Shown here one piece after another: positions 47,441-58,343 of a DNA stretch of 61,457 nucleotides. The stretch covers positions 1 through 61,457 of the forward strand of contig JAPLOM010000003.1 of the NCBI GenBank assembly GCA_026400755.1, written 5' to 3'. The notes under the pieces are model-generated. The model was not told the origin of the DNA and did not search any database. It saw only the letters and a program-made list of their open reading frames with translations. Position 1 is the first letter of the stretch. Each line of letters opens with the position of its first letter. Source of the DNA: Alphaproteobacteria bacterium (lineage in GTDB: Bacteria > Pseudomonadota > Alphaproteobacteria > CADEGL01). The position numbers and the translations under genes are program-made.

Positions 47441-47997
47441 GCCTTCTTGGATCCTTTGGTTTCTTTCGTCTTCAAACGGCGAATGACGGGTGGGCCGAAT
47501 TGATGCAAGGGCGGTGCCTCGATGGGCCCTCCCGCCGCCACCGGCCGGGCGCCGAAACGACCGGAAGAGAGCAACCGATCGTACATGACCAGCGCCCCGG
47601 CGAGCGCCAGGTTGATCGAGAATTTCGTCGGAATTTTGACGATGTGGGCGCAGCGCGCCACGATTTCCGGCGACAGCGCCCCCCGTTCCGGCCCCAGCAC
47701 ATAGGCCGCGCAACGCGGATGGCGGAAGCTGGGCAGCTCGACTGCGTCGTCCATCAGCTCGATGCCAACCAGGTCGCAATCGGTCGGCAGGCGCAAATCC
47801 TCGACCGAATCGAATTCATAGAGTGGCAAATTGCGCGGCGTGTCCGAGGTGTCGGCCAGGCCACCCTGGTCGGGCGCATAGACCGCGCCGACCGTGAACA
47901 CGAAACTCGCGCCGAAGGCATGGGCGGTGCGAAACACACTGCCGATGTTCATCTGCTTGGAGATGCCGTCAACGCCGATGCCGAAATAGCCACGCAT
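47437..47997 (-). CDS. SpoU/TrmH-family RNA 2'-O-methyltransferase
   Basis: A 186-residue SPOUT-fold methyltransferase. Motif 1 region is KQMNIGSVFRTAHAFGA, motif 2 is YVLGPERGALSPEI, and motif 3 (knot) is IPTKFSINLALAGALVMYD. It lacks an N-terminal RNA-binding extension, so it resembles the small TrmL/TrmH type that methylates tRNA ribose; target inferred. It overlaps ialB by four bases. Confidence 0.9.
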   Translation of the reverse strand: MRGYFGIGVDGISKQMNIGSVFRTAHAFGASFVFTVGAVYAPDQGGLADTSDTPRNLPLYEFDSVEDLRLPTDCDLVGIELMDDAVELPSFRHPRCAAYVLGPERGALSPEIVARCAHIVKIPTKFSINLALAGALVMYDRLLSSGRFGARPVAAGGPIEAPPLHQFGPPVIRRLKTKETKGSKKA

Positions 47998-48062
47998 GGC
48001 GGGCGAACTTGCACCCCTCCACCTCGCAAGGCAAGGTGCTTCACCCTTTTGCGCGGAAATTC

Positions 48063-49079
48063 ATGGCCGAGAATCCCGTCCTCGTCGAAGTCCGCCGCGG
48101 CCCGCTGGTGGAATCCACCCATCGCGGCGCGGCCATCGTGTGCGACGCGCGCGGCAAGATCGTGGCCGCCTGGGGCGACGTGGCGCGGCCGGTCTATCCC
48201 CGCTCGGCGGTCAAGCCGCTGCAGGCCATCGCACTGGTCGAGACGGGTGCCGCCGATAAATTCTCCCTGAGCGAGGCCGAGCTGGCCTTGTCCTGCGCCT
48301 CGCACAACGGCTCGCCGGAGCATGTGGCGGCTGTGGGCGCGTGGCTTACGAAAATGGGGCTGTCCGGCAGCGATCTGGAATGCGGCGCGCATGTGCCAAG
48401 CGGCGCGGACGCGGCAATGGCCCTGGCCTGCGCGGGCGAGAAGCCGACGCGGCTTCACAACAACTGTTCGGGCAAGCATGCAGGCATGCTGGCGACCGCC
48501 CTGGCCACGGGCGATGCGCCGCACGGCTATTCGGATGCGGACCATGCCGTGCAGCGCCGCACCCGCGCCGTCATGGGCGAGATGGCGGGCGAGGATTTGG
48601 ACCGCGCGCCCATGGGCATCGATGGTTGCGGCATCCCAACGGTCGCCATGTCGCTGGCCGGGCTAGCCCGCGCCATGGCGCGCATCGCGGCGCCGGATAG
48701 CCTGGCATCCGCGCGCCGCGAGGCCGTCTTGCGCATCCGGCGCGCGGTGGCGGCGCATCCCTTCATGGTCGCCGGGCGCGGACGCTTCTGCACCACGATC
48801 ATGGAAGCGGCGGGCGAAGCCATCCTGGTCAAGACGGGCGCCGAGGGCGTCTTCGCCGCCGCCTTGCCCAGCCAGGGCCTTGGCATCGCACTCAAGATCG
48901 ACGACGGCGCGACCCGCGCGTCCGAATGTGCAACGGCCGCGCTAGTGCGCCGCTTTGGCGCGATCACGGGTGCGGCGGATGCGGCGTTGGCCGCGTACGC
49001 GCAAATCGAATTGCGGAACTGGAGCGGGACGGTGGTGGGTAGTTTGGCAGCCGCTCCGGCTCTGCTGGCCGAAACCTGA
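48063..49079 (+). CDS. L-asparaginase II family (Rhizobium etli type)
   Basis: A 338-residue enzyme of the PF06089-type asparaginase family, unrelated to E. coli AnsB. Key segments are YPRSAVKPLQA (Ser-x-x-Lys active site), ALSCASHNGSPEH, NNCSGKHAGML (Cys and Lys reported to bind zinc in the R. etli enzyme) and GIDGCGIPTVAM (third zinc ligand Cys), plus GRFCTTIMEA. All are intact. The ATG at 48063 (MAENPV) fits the family start. It probably hydrolyses asparagine to aspartate and ammonia in the cytoplasm. The quinone reductase gene follows after 11 bases. Confidence 0.92.
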   Translation: MAENPVLVEVRRGPLVESTHRGAAIVCDARGKIVAAWGDVARPVYPRSAVKPLQAIALVETGAADKFSLSEAELALSCASHNGSPEHVAAVGAWLTKMGLSGSDLECGAHVPSGADAAMALACAGEKPTRLHNNCSGKHAGMLATALATGDAPHGYSDADHAVQRRTRAVMGEMAGEDLDRAPMGIDGCGIPTVAMSLAGLARAMARIAAPDSLASARREAVLRIRRAVAAHPFMVAGRGRFCTTIMEAAGEAILVKTGAEGVFAAALPSQGLGIALKIDDGATRASECATAALVRRFGAITGAADAALAAYAQIELRNWSGTVVGSLAAAPALLAET

Positions 49080-49090
49080 CGGAGAGTCCG

Positions 49091-50071
49091 ATGCGTGCGG
49101 TGCTGTGCAAGGAAGCGACGGGCCATGAAGCCCTCGTGGTGGGCGATGTGCCGGCGCCCGCCCTGAAAGGCCCGAACAGCGTGCGCATCGCCGTGCACGC
49201 GGCCGGGCTGAATTTCGCCGACACGCTGGTTGTCGCCGGCAAATATCAGGAAAAGCCGTCCTTGCCCTTCTCGCCCGGCCTTGAGTGCGGCGGCGTGGTG
49301 CTGGAAACAGGCGCGGGCGTCACGCACGTGAAAAAGAGCGACCGCGTCATGGCGACCACCAGCTTCGGCGCCTTCGCCGAGGAGGTGGTAACCGAAGCCA
49401 ACGAGGTCTATGCAATTCCCGACGCGATGGATTTCGAGACGGCCGCCTCCTTCCCCGTGGCCTACGGCACCTCGCACGTTGGGTTGAAGCGCCGCGCGGA
49501 GTTGAAGCGTGGCGAGACGCTGATGGTGCATGGCGCGGCGGGCGGCGTGGGTTTAACTGCGGTCGAGATCGGCAAGGCCATGGGCGCCACGGTGATCGCG
49601 ACGGCGCGCGGCGCGGACAAGTTGGCCGTCGCCAAGGCCCACGGCGCCGACCATCTGATCGACTACGCGGCCGAGGATGTACGCGCGCGGGTAAAGGAGA
49701 TCGCGGGCGATAAGGGCGTCGATGTCATCTACGACCCGGTCGGTGGCGACATCTTCGACACATCCTTGCGCTGTCTGGCGTGGGAAGGGCGGCTGATCGT
49801 CGTGGGCTTCGCCGCCGGGCGCATCCCGCAGGCGCCGGCCAACCTGCTGCTGGTCAAGAACACAACGGTGATGGGATTGTTCTGGGGCGCCTATCGCCAT
49901 CGCAACCCGCAGGTGTTGCGCGATTCCTTCGCCGAGCTTCTGTCCTGGTATGCGGCCGGAAAACTGAAGCCGCATATCTCGCACCGCTTCGCGATCGACC
50001 AGGCGCCGCAGGCGATGGCTGCCATGCTGGAACGCCGCTCGACCGGCAAGGTGATCCTGAAAATCCGCTAG
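49091..50071 (+). CDS. NADPH:quinone reductase-like zinc-free MDR protein
   Basis: Medium-chain reductase of 326 residues in the quinone oxidoreductase group. It has VHAAGLNFADTLVVAGKYQ, SPGLECGGVVLETGAGV, and the NADPH loop MVHGAAGGVGLTAVEIGKAM; the structural zinc cysteines of alcohol dehydrogenases are absent. It probably reduces quinones or enoyl compounds. It is likely cotranscribed with the asparaginase. Its stop shares CTAG (50068-50071) with the convergent DinB gene. Confidence 0.92.
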   Translation: MRAVLCKEATGHEALVVGDVPAPALKGPNSVRIAVHAAGLNFADTLVVAGKYQEKPSLPFSPGLECGGVVLETGAGVTHVKKSDRVMATTSFGAFAEEVVTEANEVYAIPDAMDFETAASFPVAYGTSHVGLKRRAELKRGETLMVHGAAGGVGLTAVEIGKAMGATVIATARGADKLAVAKAHGADHLIDYAAEDVRARVKEIAGDKGVDVIYDPVGGDIFDTSLRCLAWEGRLIVVGFAAGRIPQAPANLLLVKNTTVMGLFWGAYRHRNPQVLRDSFAELLSWYAAGKLKPHISHRFAIDQAPQAMAAMLERRSTGKVILKIR

Positions 50072-50565
50072 CGCTTCTCGCGTAAGTAAGCGAGCAGATC
50101 GAGCGACGGCGCGGTCGCGCCGGCCTGGGTCAGCATGGCGTGCACCTGGCCGCGGTGATGGGCCTGGTGATTGAAGAAATGCCCCAGCACCTGGGCGAGC
50201 GGCATGGAAGACGCCGCGCCGTCCATACTTTTGAAATCGAGCATCGAGGCCAGCTTGGCTTCGCCGCAGCCATCCACATAAGCCTGGATGCGATCATCCT
50301 CCGCCTCCCGCGCGCGGCGAAGCGCGGCGAAATCGTCGAACAGAATCTCGTTCAGCTTGCGGATGCCCGAATCCACACCGGTGAAGCGACCCATCCAGAC
50401 CCGGTCGCCGACCAGCAGATGATTGAGTGTGTTGTGGATGGAGCCGAAGAATGCCTTGCGATCCTGGCGCCGGTCCGCGTCGGACAATGGGGCGCAGGCG
50501 TCGTAGAGGCGCGTGTTGGCCCAGCGGTTGTAGCGCGCGAATACGCAGAAATAGTCCGGTGTCAT
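50068..50565 (-). CDS. DinB-family protein
   Basis: A 165-residue four-helix-bundle protein of the DinB/YfiT fold. The metal-binding histidines are visible in IHNTLNHLLVGDRVWMGRF and in LGHFFNHQAHHRGQVHAML. Members include damage-induced proteins of unclear role and thiol transferases. I start at the ATG at 50565 (MTPDYF). No LexA-type site is obvious upstream. It converges with the quinone reductase gene. Confidence 0.88.
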   Translation of the reverse strand: MTPDYFCVFARYNRWANTRLYDACAPLSDADRRQDRKAFFGSIHNTLNHLLVGDRVWMGRFTGVDSGIRKLNEILFDDFAALRRAREAEDDRIQAYVDGCGEAKLASMLDFKSMDGAASSMPLAQVLGHFFNHQAHHRGQVHAMLTQAGATAPSLDLLAYLREKR

Positions 50566-50624
50566 CGCCTTGCTCCGTTCCCGTCCCGTCCCAGCGCCAG
50601 AATGCGCGCACCGGGCGGGCCGCA

Positions 50625-51551
50625 TCAAGGCGTCGGCGGCACGATCGGAACAGGCGGATCGCTCGCGCGGCGGCGCGCCAGCATGGCCTCACGGTGGCTG
50701 ATGTAGAGGACCGCGGCGATGATGATCGCGGCGCCGATCGGCGTGTAGATATCCGGCACTTCTGCGAAGAGTATGAATCCCAACAGGGCGCTGATCGGAA
50801 GCTGAATATATTCGACCGGCACCACGACCGAGGTTTCCGCCACGGCCAAGGCGCGCGTGGCCGCGATATGCCCCAGCACCCCTAGCACGGCCATGACGGC
50901 AAGCAAGGCCAAGGAGGTGAGGGTCGGCGTTTCCCACACGAACAGGGCAGGCACCATCGCCATGGGGGTGATGAGAAGGAACATGGAAGCCACGATCGCC
51001 ACCGGATCGTCGCCCCGCGAAAGGACGCGGGCCAGAATGATCGCAGCCGCCCAGGAGGCGGCATTCAGCAACACGAAGACGATGCCCATGTTCATCACCG
51101 CGAAACCCGGGCGAATGATGACCAGTGCGCCGATGAACCCGACGATGACGGCGCCCCAGCGGCGGATGCCGACATGCTCCGCCAGGATCGCGGCCGCCAG
51201 CATGGTCGCGAACAGCGGCGCGGTGAAGGCCAACGCCGTGGCTTCGGCCAGCGGCAATTCGACCACCGCATAGATCCAGAACAGCATCGACGCAAACATC
51301 AGGCCCGCGCGCAGCGTGTAAAGGCCGAGCGTGCGCCGGCGCATGACGCCCCAGCCCGAGCGGATCAGGAACGGCAGAAGAAGAAGCGCGCTGAACGCGC
51401 ACCGCAAGAACAGGAGTTGGATCGGCGGGATGTCGTCAGCCACCGGGCGCAGCATCGCGCTCACCGTGGTCAACAGGAGGGCGGCCAGCGCCATCCACAG
51501 GATGCCTTCGATGGGGGCCGGCAAGCCGGGCAGCCAGCGCCGCCCGCTCAT
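50625..51551 (-). CDS. DMT-family (EamA) transporter
   Basis: A 308-residue inner-membrane protein with ten predicted helices in two EamA repeats (GILWMALAALLLTTVSAML ... RCAFSALLLLPFLI; then VLLNAASWAAAIILARVLS ... VPVEYIQLPISALLGFILF). Such proteins export amino acids or other small metabolites; substrate unknown. The ATG at 51551 overlaps the stop of the second DMT gene (ATGA), so they form a coupled pair. Paralogues in tandem may act together as a heterodimer, which is inference. Confidence 0.9.
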   Translation of the reverse strand: MSGRRWLPGLPAPIEGILWMALAALLLTTVSAMLRPVADDIPPIQLLFLRCAFSALLLLPFLIRSGWGVMRRRTLGLYTLRAGLMFASMLFWIYAVVELPLAEATALAFTAPLFATMLAAAILAEHVGIRRWGAVIVGFIGALVIIRPGFAVMNMGIVFVLLNAASWAAAIILARVLSRGDDPVAIVASMFLLITPMAMVPALFVWETPTLTSLALLAVMAVLGVLGHIAATRALAVAETSVVVPVEYIQLPISALLGFILFAEVPDIYTPIGAAIIIAAVLYISHREAMLARRRASDPPVPIVPPTP

Positions 51552-52435
51552 GCGCCTGCGCTCCTGCGCTTCCACAACAGCACGATCACATTGCCGGCCA
51601 AGATCAGCGCCACGCCCGCCACACCGTGGGCGGTCCACTGATAACCCTCATAAATCGTCGAAAGCACCAGTGCGATGACGGGGAACAGCACCATGGCGTA
51701 GGCCGCGCGGTCCGCGCCGATGCGGCCGAGCAAGGTCAGATAGGTGCCGAAGGCCACGATAGAGCCGAAGACGACCAGGAACAGGAAGGACGCCCCATAG
51801 CGGAACGTCCATTCGAAGACGAAGGGTGCGCCCTTGGTCAGCGCGAACGCGAGAGTCATGACGCCGCCATAGGCCATGCCCAGGCCGTTGGAGACGGTGA
51901 CCGAGATGCCGGCCCGCTGGTTGCGCGCCGAGGTGATGTTGCCGATCGAGACGACGACGGTGGCGATCAGCGAGAGGAGCAAGCCCCGCGCGCCGCCCGA
52001 TTGCAGGTCGAAATGATGCAGCTCCTGGCGGAAGAGAAGCGCCATGCCCGCGAGCCCGACCAGCCCGCCCGCGACCACGCGGCGGCTGATGCGCGCGCCC
52101 AGAAAGATCGCGCCCGTCACCACGTTCATCAGCAGAAGGGTGGAGAAGACGACCGCCAGAAGCCCGCTGTGGAGATAGGCGTTCGACGCATAGAACAGCA
52201 CGTAGTTGACGCAGAAGAGGCAGAGCCCCTGGAGCGCGACGAACATATGGTCGCGGAACGAAAGGCTCAAGCTTCGGCCGCGCAGCAGGCAATAGCCCAG
52301 CAACAAGGCACCCGCGAGGAGGAACCGGTAAGCGACCGATTGCTCCACCGGCACCACGCCCAGCTGGAACGTGACCGCGAGCCAGGTCGTGCCCCAGATG
52401 AGCACGCTGACGGCATAGAGGGTGGCGTTGATCAT
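51548..52435 (-). CDS. DMT-family (EamA) transporter, tandem partner
   Basis: A 295-residue ten-helix EamA transporter. It opens with INATLYAVSVLIWGTTWLAV, the usual first helix with WGTxW, and the second repeat has SNGLGMAYGGVMTLAFALT. The ATG at 52435 fits the first helix; the longer upstream frame crosses a terminator and is not coding. It overlaps the other DMT gene by four bases. A strong terminator of the DUF1127 transcript lies just upstream. Confidence 0.9.
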   Translation of the reverse strand: MINATLYAVSVLIWGTTWLAVTFQLGVVPVEQSVAYRFLLAGALLLGYCLLRGRSLSLSFRDHMFVALQGLCLFCVNYVLFYASNAYLHSGLLAVVFSTLLLMNVVTGAIFLGARISRRVVAGGLVGLAGMALLFRQELHHFDLQSGGARGLLLSLIATVVVSIGNITSARNQRAGISVTVSNGLGMAYGGVMTLAFALTKGAPFVFEWTFRYGASFLFLVVFGSIVAFGTYLTLLGRIGADRAAYAMVLFPVIALVLSTIYEGYQWTAHGVAGVALILAGNVIVLLWKRRSAGA

Positions 52436-52450
52436 TTCGGGCGCGAGGAT

Positions 52451-52487
52451 AAAAAAAAGGCCGGCGCGACGAAAAGCCGCGCCGGCC
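52451..52487 (-). terminator. strong rho-independent terminator of the DUF1127 transcript
   Basis: On the minus strand GGCCGGCGCG (52487-52478) pairs perfectly with CGCGCCGGCC (52468-52459) around a nine-base loop, followed by eight T (52458-52451). Confidence 0.88.
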
Positions 52488-52637
52488 AGGGACACGGTAC
52501 CGGCCATAGGGGTGCGCCTCAAGGCGCGGCGGGTTCGGCCAGACCGTGGGAACGCAAAATCGGACAAACGAATAAGAAACCGCTGGGTCCGGCCGGCAGG
52601 GTTGCCGGGCCGGACCCGTTGCGGCGGTAGCGCACGC
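52488..52637 (-). ncRNA. structured 3' region of DUF1127 mRNA, possible 3'UTR-derived small RNA
   Basis: About 190 bases separate the DUF1127 stop from its terminator. Two further stems lie in it: GGGTCCGGCC (52585-52594) with GGCCGGACCC (52608-52617) plus inner GGCA/TGCC, and GCGCC (52514-52518) with GGCGC (52523-52527) around TCAA. In Rhodobacter, small regulatory RNAs are processed from the region after a DUF1127 gene. The same arrangement here is suggestive; I do not see the C/U-rich loop motif of those RNAs. Confidence 0.4.
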
Positions 52638-52847
52638 TTATTCCTTCCAGAACGGCTTGCTGGCCTCGATCTCGGCGTCATAGCGGGTGACGCCGATGTC
52701 CCGCAGGGTCAGCTCATCGAGCTGGCGGAGCTGCTGGCGCGCCCGGCCCCGCAGGAACCAGGTGGCGAACAGGCCCAGACCCTTAAGGGCGGCATGGCCG
52801 ACGCCATGGGAGGGGACGACATGAGAGAAGATGCTGGTGGCTGACAT
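52638..52847 (-). CDS. DUF1127 small protein
   Basis: A 69-residue basic protein with the C-terminal DUF1127 motif (LRQLDELTLRDIGVTRYDAE). Short DUF1127 proteins in alphaproteobacteria bind RNA and affect RNA turnover and phosphate or stress adaptation. The ATG at 52847 has AAAGGGAAACC upstream. It is divergent from the LysR gene with 158 bases between, and its transcript ends at the terminator at 52451. Confidence 0.9.
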   Translation of the reverse strand: MSATSIFSHVVPSHGVGHAALKGLGLFATWFLRGRARQQLRQLDELTLRDIGVTRYDAEIEASKPFWKE

Positions 52848-53005
52848 GGTGGTTTCCCTTTCTATTCGAATTTCTCATCTTTTCTGGGGTCATTCCGAAC
52901 TGGCTTGACCCCGTTCATGACGGGAAATATGTCGATCAAAGCGCCTCTGGACAAACGACGAGTTCTCGGGATAAAGATTAGAAAATCTTATGAATAGGAG
53001 GGGCC
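52848..53005. promoter_or_regulatory. divergent promoter region, DUF1127 / LysR
   Basis: AT-richer gap between two divergent genes. Inverted repeats are GGGGTC (52886-52891) with GACCCC (52907-52912), and AAGATT (52974-52979) with AATCTT (52984-52989), the latter directly before the LysR ribosome binding site. The second could be an autoregulatory operator, but its short spacing is not the classic T-N11-A LysR box. Confidence 0.4.
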
Positions 53006-53911
53006 TTGGGACGCCGTCTTCCGCCACTTAACGGCCTGCGGGCCTTCGAGGCTGCGGCACGCCACCTCTCGTTCACCAAGGCGGCCGAGGAGCTGTTCGT
53101 CACGCAAGCCGCGATCAGCCATCAGGTGAAGGGGTTGGAAGAGCATCTGGGCGTGGCGCTGTTCCGCCGCGTCAATCGCGGCCTGATCCTGACCGACCAT
53201 GGCCAGGCCTTGCTGCCGGTCTTGCGCGATTCGTTCGACGCGATTGCCGGCGCGACGGAACGGCTGACCGCGCGCGACCGTACGGGGCACCTGACCGTCA
53301 CCACCATGCCGTCCTTCGCCGCCGCGTGGCTGGTGCCACGCCTGGGACGTTTCCGCGCGGTGCATCCCGACATCGACATCCGCCTGGCGCCCGATGAGCG
53401 GCTGGTCGATTTCATGCGCGAGGACGTCGATATCGGCGTGCGTTACGGCCGCGGCCATTGGGCCAACCTGGTCGCCGACCGCTTCATGACCGAGGACGTC
53501 TTCCCTGTCTGCAGCCCCGAATTGGCGGCCGGCAAGCACGCGCTGAAATGCCCGGACGATCTGCGCCATCACACGCTGCTGCACGACGACATCGAGACGG
53601 ATTGGCGGCGCTGGCTGGTGGCCGCGGGCGTGAAGGGCGTCGACCCCAGCCGCGGCATTTCGTTCAACAGCTCCAGCATGGTCGTGCAGGCGGCCGTCGC
53701 CGGCCAGGGCGTGGCATTGGCGCGCAGCGCCCTCGCGTCATCCGACCTGGCGGCCGGGCGGCTGGTGCGGCCGTTCAAGCTGCGGCTGCCGGTCGATGCC
53801 GCGTATTACATCGTCTATCCGCCGGCCTATGCGCAGCGGAACAAGGTGGTGGCGTTCCGCGAGTGGCTGAAGACAGAGGGCGAACGCGAGAATGCCGAGC
53901 CCAAGGACTAG
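53006..53911 (+). CDS. LysR-type regulator, GcvA-like
   Basis: A 301-residue transcription factor. The N-terminal helix-turn-helix is LPPLNGLRAFEAAARHLSFT then KAAEELFVTQAAISHQVKGL, the GcvA subgroup style; the rest is the periplasmic-binding-like effector domain (VTTMPSFAAAWLVPRLGRF, DVDIGVRYGRG). The TTG at 53006 follows AGGAGGGGCC. Effector unknown; in this subgroup regulators often control adjacent metabolic genes, and two GST genes lie next door, convergent. Its stop shares CTAG (53908-53911) with the first GST gene. Confidence 0.93.
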   Translation: MGRRLPPLNGLRAFEAAARHLSFTKAAEELFVTQAAISHQVKGLEEHLGVALFRRVNRGLILTDHGQALLPVLRDSFDAIAGATERLTARDRTGHLTVTTMPSFAAAWLVPRLGRFRAVHPDIDIRLAPDERLVDFMREDVDIGVRYGRGHWANLVADRFMTEDVFPVCSPELAAGKHALKCPDDLRHHTLLHDDIETDWRRWLVAAGVKGVDPSRGISFNSSSMVVQAAVAGQGVALARSALASSDLAAGRLVRPFKLRLPVDAAYYIVYPPAYAQRNKVVAFREWLKTEGERENAEPKD

Positions 53912-54522
53912 GCCGGCTTATCCTCAAAGCGGATGTGGCACGGCCGGGCGCACACCCGCGCCATCCACGCCATGACGTTGGGATAGGGCTCGAGCGCAAT
54001 GCCCGCGATGGGCGCGCGGTGCGTGTAGCCGTAGATGGCGATGTCGGCGACCGTCATCGAATCGCCGACGAACCAGTCCCGCCCTTGCAGATGCTTTTCC
54101 AGATAGGCGAACTCCGTTCGCGCCTTCTCGCGCGCAACTTCAAGTTCGGCCTTCTTCGCCTCGGCCTGGTTGGTCACATGGGTCCAGAAATGGGCCATGC
54201 CCGCGCCCTGATTGCAGAGATGCTGCTGTTCGTAGAACAGCCAGGACAACACTTGCGCCTGCAACCACGGATCTTTCGGCAACAGCGCGGTGCCGTGCGC
54301 CAGATAAAACAGAATGGCCGCCGATTCGATCAGAACCTGGCCCGGCGCTTCCTCCCACGCGGGCACCTGGCCGCGCGGATTGACGGCGAGGAAAGCGGCT
54401 TCCTTCTGCGCGCGATTGGCGCGATCGAGCGCCGCGCTGTCGTAGGGACGGCCAAGCTCGCTCAACAGCAGGCGGATCTTGTAGCTGTTGGCCGAGTTCC
54501 AGAAATGATGGAGTCGCGACAC
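53908..54522 (-). CDS. glutathione S-transferase family protein
   Basis: A 204-residue GST. The thioredoxin-like N-terminal domain reads FWNSANSYKIRLLLSELG, then PRGQVPAWEEAPGQVLIESA (cis-proline and the glutathione-binding Glu-Ser); the helical C-terminal domain has FVGDSMTVADIAIYGYTHRA. It is 4 bases downstream of a second GST gene on the same strand and about as long. Substrate unknown; detoxification or a disulfide-bond reductase role is possible. Confidence 0.92.
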   Translation of the reverse strand: MSRLHHFWNSANSYKIRLLLSELGRPYDSAALDRANRAQKEAAFLAVNPRGQVPAWEEAPGQVLIESAAILFYLAHGTALLPKDPWLQAQVLSWLFYEQQHLCNQGAGMAHFWTHVTNQAEAKKAELEVAREKARTEFAYLEKHLQGRDWFVGDSMTVADIAIYGYTHRAPIAGIALEPYPNVMAWMARVCARPCHIRFEDKPA

Positions 54523-54526
54523 CGCC

Positions 54527-55129
54527 TTATTGCATCAGCGTGACGTGGCCGGGCTGCGCCTTCACCCGCTCGAGCCACGCCAGGACGTTCGGATAGGGCT
54601 TCAAATCCATGCCCGCGCCGTCCTCGCCTGCCAGATGCGTGTAGCCGTAAAGCGCCACGTCGGCGATCGTGTAGCGGTCGCCCGTGAAGAACTTATTTTT
54701 CGCCAGGTGCGCATCCATGATCGTGAGCGCCTTGTAGCCGGCCTCCTGCTTGGCCTTGAACTCGGCCTCGCGCTCCTTCGGGATGTTCAGCATCTTGCGG
54801 ATGAAGCGCGCACCGGCGATCGACGACAGAACACGCTCCTGCTCGAACGAGAGCCAGCGGATCACTTGCGCGTGCTCGTAAGGGTCCTCCGGCAGCAAAG
54901 GCGAGCCCTTAGCCAGATAAGCCAGGATCGCGGCCGATTCGGTCACTAGCTTGCCGGGCGCGATCTCCAGCACCGGCACCGCGCCGGTCGGCGACAGCTT
55001 GAGGAAGTCCGGCGTCTTGGTGCCGCCGTCGCGGCTGACCGCCTCTCGCGTGTAGCTCTTGCCCAGATTCCCCATGGCCAGCCGGATCTTGTAGCAATTG
55101 CCCGAGGTGGCGAATTCGTAGAGCTTCAT
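54527..55129 (-). CDS. glutathione S-transferase family protein
   Basis: A 200-residue GST paralogous to its neighbour. It has LYEFATSGNCYKIRLAMGNL, SPTGAVPVLEIAPGKLVTES and FTGDRYTIADVALYGYTHLA, matching segment by segment. The ATG at 55129 follows AAGGAGAGGACG. It lies 11 bases after the aminotransferase stop and four bases before the second GST gene, so the three are probably one operon, perhaps under the LysR regulator. Confidence 0.93.
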   Translation of the reverse strand: MKLYEFATSGNCYKIRLAMGNLGKSYTREAVSRDGGTKTPDFLKLSPTGAVPVLEIAPGKLVTESAAILAYLAKGSPLLPEDPYEHAQVIRWLSFEQERVLSSIAGARFIRKMLNIPKEREAEFKAKQEAGYKALTIMDAHLAKNKFFTGDRYTIADVALYGYTHLAGEDGAGMDLKPYPNVLAWLERVKAQPGHVTLMQ

Positions 55130-55140
55130 CGTCCTCTCCT

Positions 55141-56334
55141 TCACAGCTTGCCGATGAAATCTTCCAGCCGGTCGAGCGCCGCGCCGAGCCGGTCGGGCTT
55201 GGACGCATAACACATGCGCAGGAAGCCCTGACTTTCGGGCCCAAAGGCGATACCGGGCGCCAGCCCCACCTTGGCCGTGCGCACGATGTCCTTGGCCACC
55301 GCCAAACTGTCCGTGATCCCGTCCACCGCGAAGAAGGCATAGAAGGCGCCGTCGGGCAGGCCGATGCGCACGCGCGAGTTGCCGGCCAAGCGCTGATAGA
55401 CCACGTCGCGATTGGCCTGGTAGCGCGCGACCGATTCGGCGATGAAATCCTCGCCGCCCTTCAGCGCCGCGATGGCGCCCCACTGCGCGAAGGTGGTGGC
55501 GCAGGACATGTTGTATTCTGTCACCGTCTCCAGCGTCTTGCCGAAACCCAACGGATGGGTGATCCAGCCCACGCGCCAGCCGGTCATGGCCCAGGGCTTG
55601 GAGAAGCTGTTGATGACCAAGACGCGGTCCTCGGGCTCGGCATGCTCGACGAAGGACGGCGCGGCGTTACGACCATAGGCCAGGCGCGCATAGACCTCGT
55701 CGGCCACGATCCACACGCCGTGCTTGCGGCAATGCTCCAACAGCGTCTTCTGGTCGGCTGAATTCATCATCCAGCCGGTGGGATTGCTGGGCGAGTTGAC
55801 GACGACCGCGCGGGTCTTGGAACCGATCGCGGCGATCAGCTTGCCGATATCGAGTGTCCATTTGTCGCGCGCGAAATCGAGCGGCAGGCGTTTCACCACC
55901 CCGCCCATGATCTCGATGCCGGCCGAGATGTTGGGCCACAGCGGCGTGACGCAGATCACCTCGTCGCCCGGATCGACCAGAATTTCCATCGACAGAATGA
56001 TGGCGTTGATGCCCGACGCCGTGACCGAGATGCGCTCGGGATCGATGGCCCGGCCGTAGAGCTTCGACTGGTATTCGACCAGCGCCTGGCGCAGTTCGGG
56101 AATGCCGCGGTTCGGGTTGTAGAAGGTCTTGCCTTCGGACAGGGCCTTGGCCGCCGCGTCGCAGATGAACTTGGGCGTCGAGACGTCCGGCTCGCCGAAC
56201 CAGAAGGCGGTCACATCCGGCACGCCCGCGCCCACCAGCGAGACCTCGCGGATCGGCGAGGGCGGCATGTCGGCGATGGAGTCGCGCACGCCCAGCTTGT
56301 GGGCCGTGGCGGCGTCTTTGTTCGCGGTCGTCAT
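55141..56334 (-). CDS. class I/II pyridoxal-phosphate aminotransferase
   Basis: A 397-residue fold-type I aminotransferase of the aspartate family. It has FWFGEPDVSTP, YNPNRGIPELRQALVEY, VVVNSPSNPTGWMMN, IVADEVYARLAYG (PLP Asp), and the Schiff-base lysine in INSFSKPWAMTGWRVGW. The C-terminal arginine is in GFLRMCYA-type sequence. Substrate cannot be fixed. It is first in an apparent operon with two GST genes, 47 bases after acetoacetyl-CoA synthetase on the same strand. Confidence 0.93.
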   Translation of the reverse strand: MTTANKDAATAHKLGVRDSIADMPPSPIREVSLVGAGVPDVTAFWFGEPDVSTPKFICDAAAKALSEGKTFYNPNRGIPELRQALVEYQSKLYGRAIDPERISVTASGINAIILSMEILVDPGDEVICVTPLWPNISAGIEIMGGVVKRLPLDFARDKWTLDIGKLIAAIGSKTRAVVVNSPSNPTGWMMNSADQKTLLEHCRKHGVWIVADEVYARLAYGRNAAPSFVEHAEPEDRVLVINSFSKPWAMTGWRVGWITHPLGFGKTLETVTEYNMSCATTFAQWGAIAALKGGEDFIAESVARYQANRDVVYQRLAGNSRVRIGLPDGAFYAFFAVDGITDSLAVAKDIVRTAKVGLAPGIAFGPESQGFLRMCYASKPDRLGAALDRLEDFIGKL

Positions 56335-56381
56335 CGCCTTCCTCCCTTTCGCGCGAGCGCCCTGGCCCGCGTGTCACATGG

Positions 56382-58343
<1,962 letters not shown>

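Noticed and set aside
52436-52681. Extended start of the second DMT transporter at 52681
   Set aside because: The extension crosses the perfect terminator at 52451-52487; helix 1 starts cleanly at the ATG at 52435.
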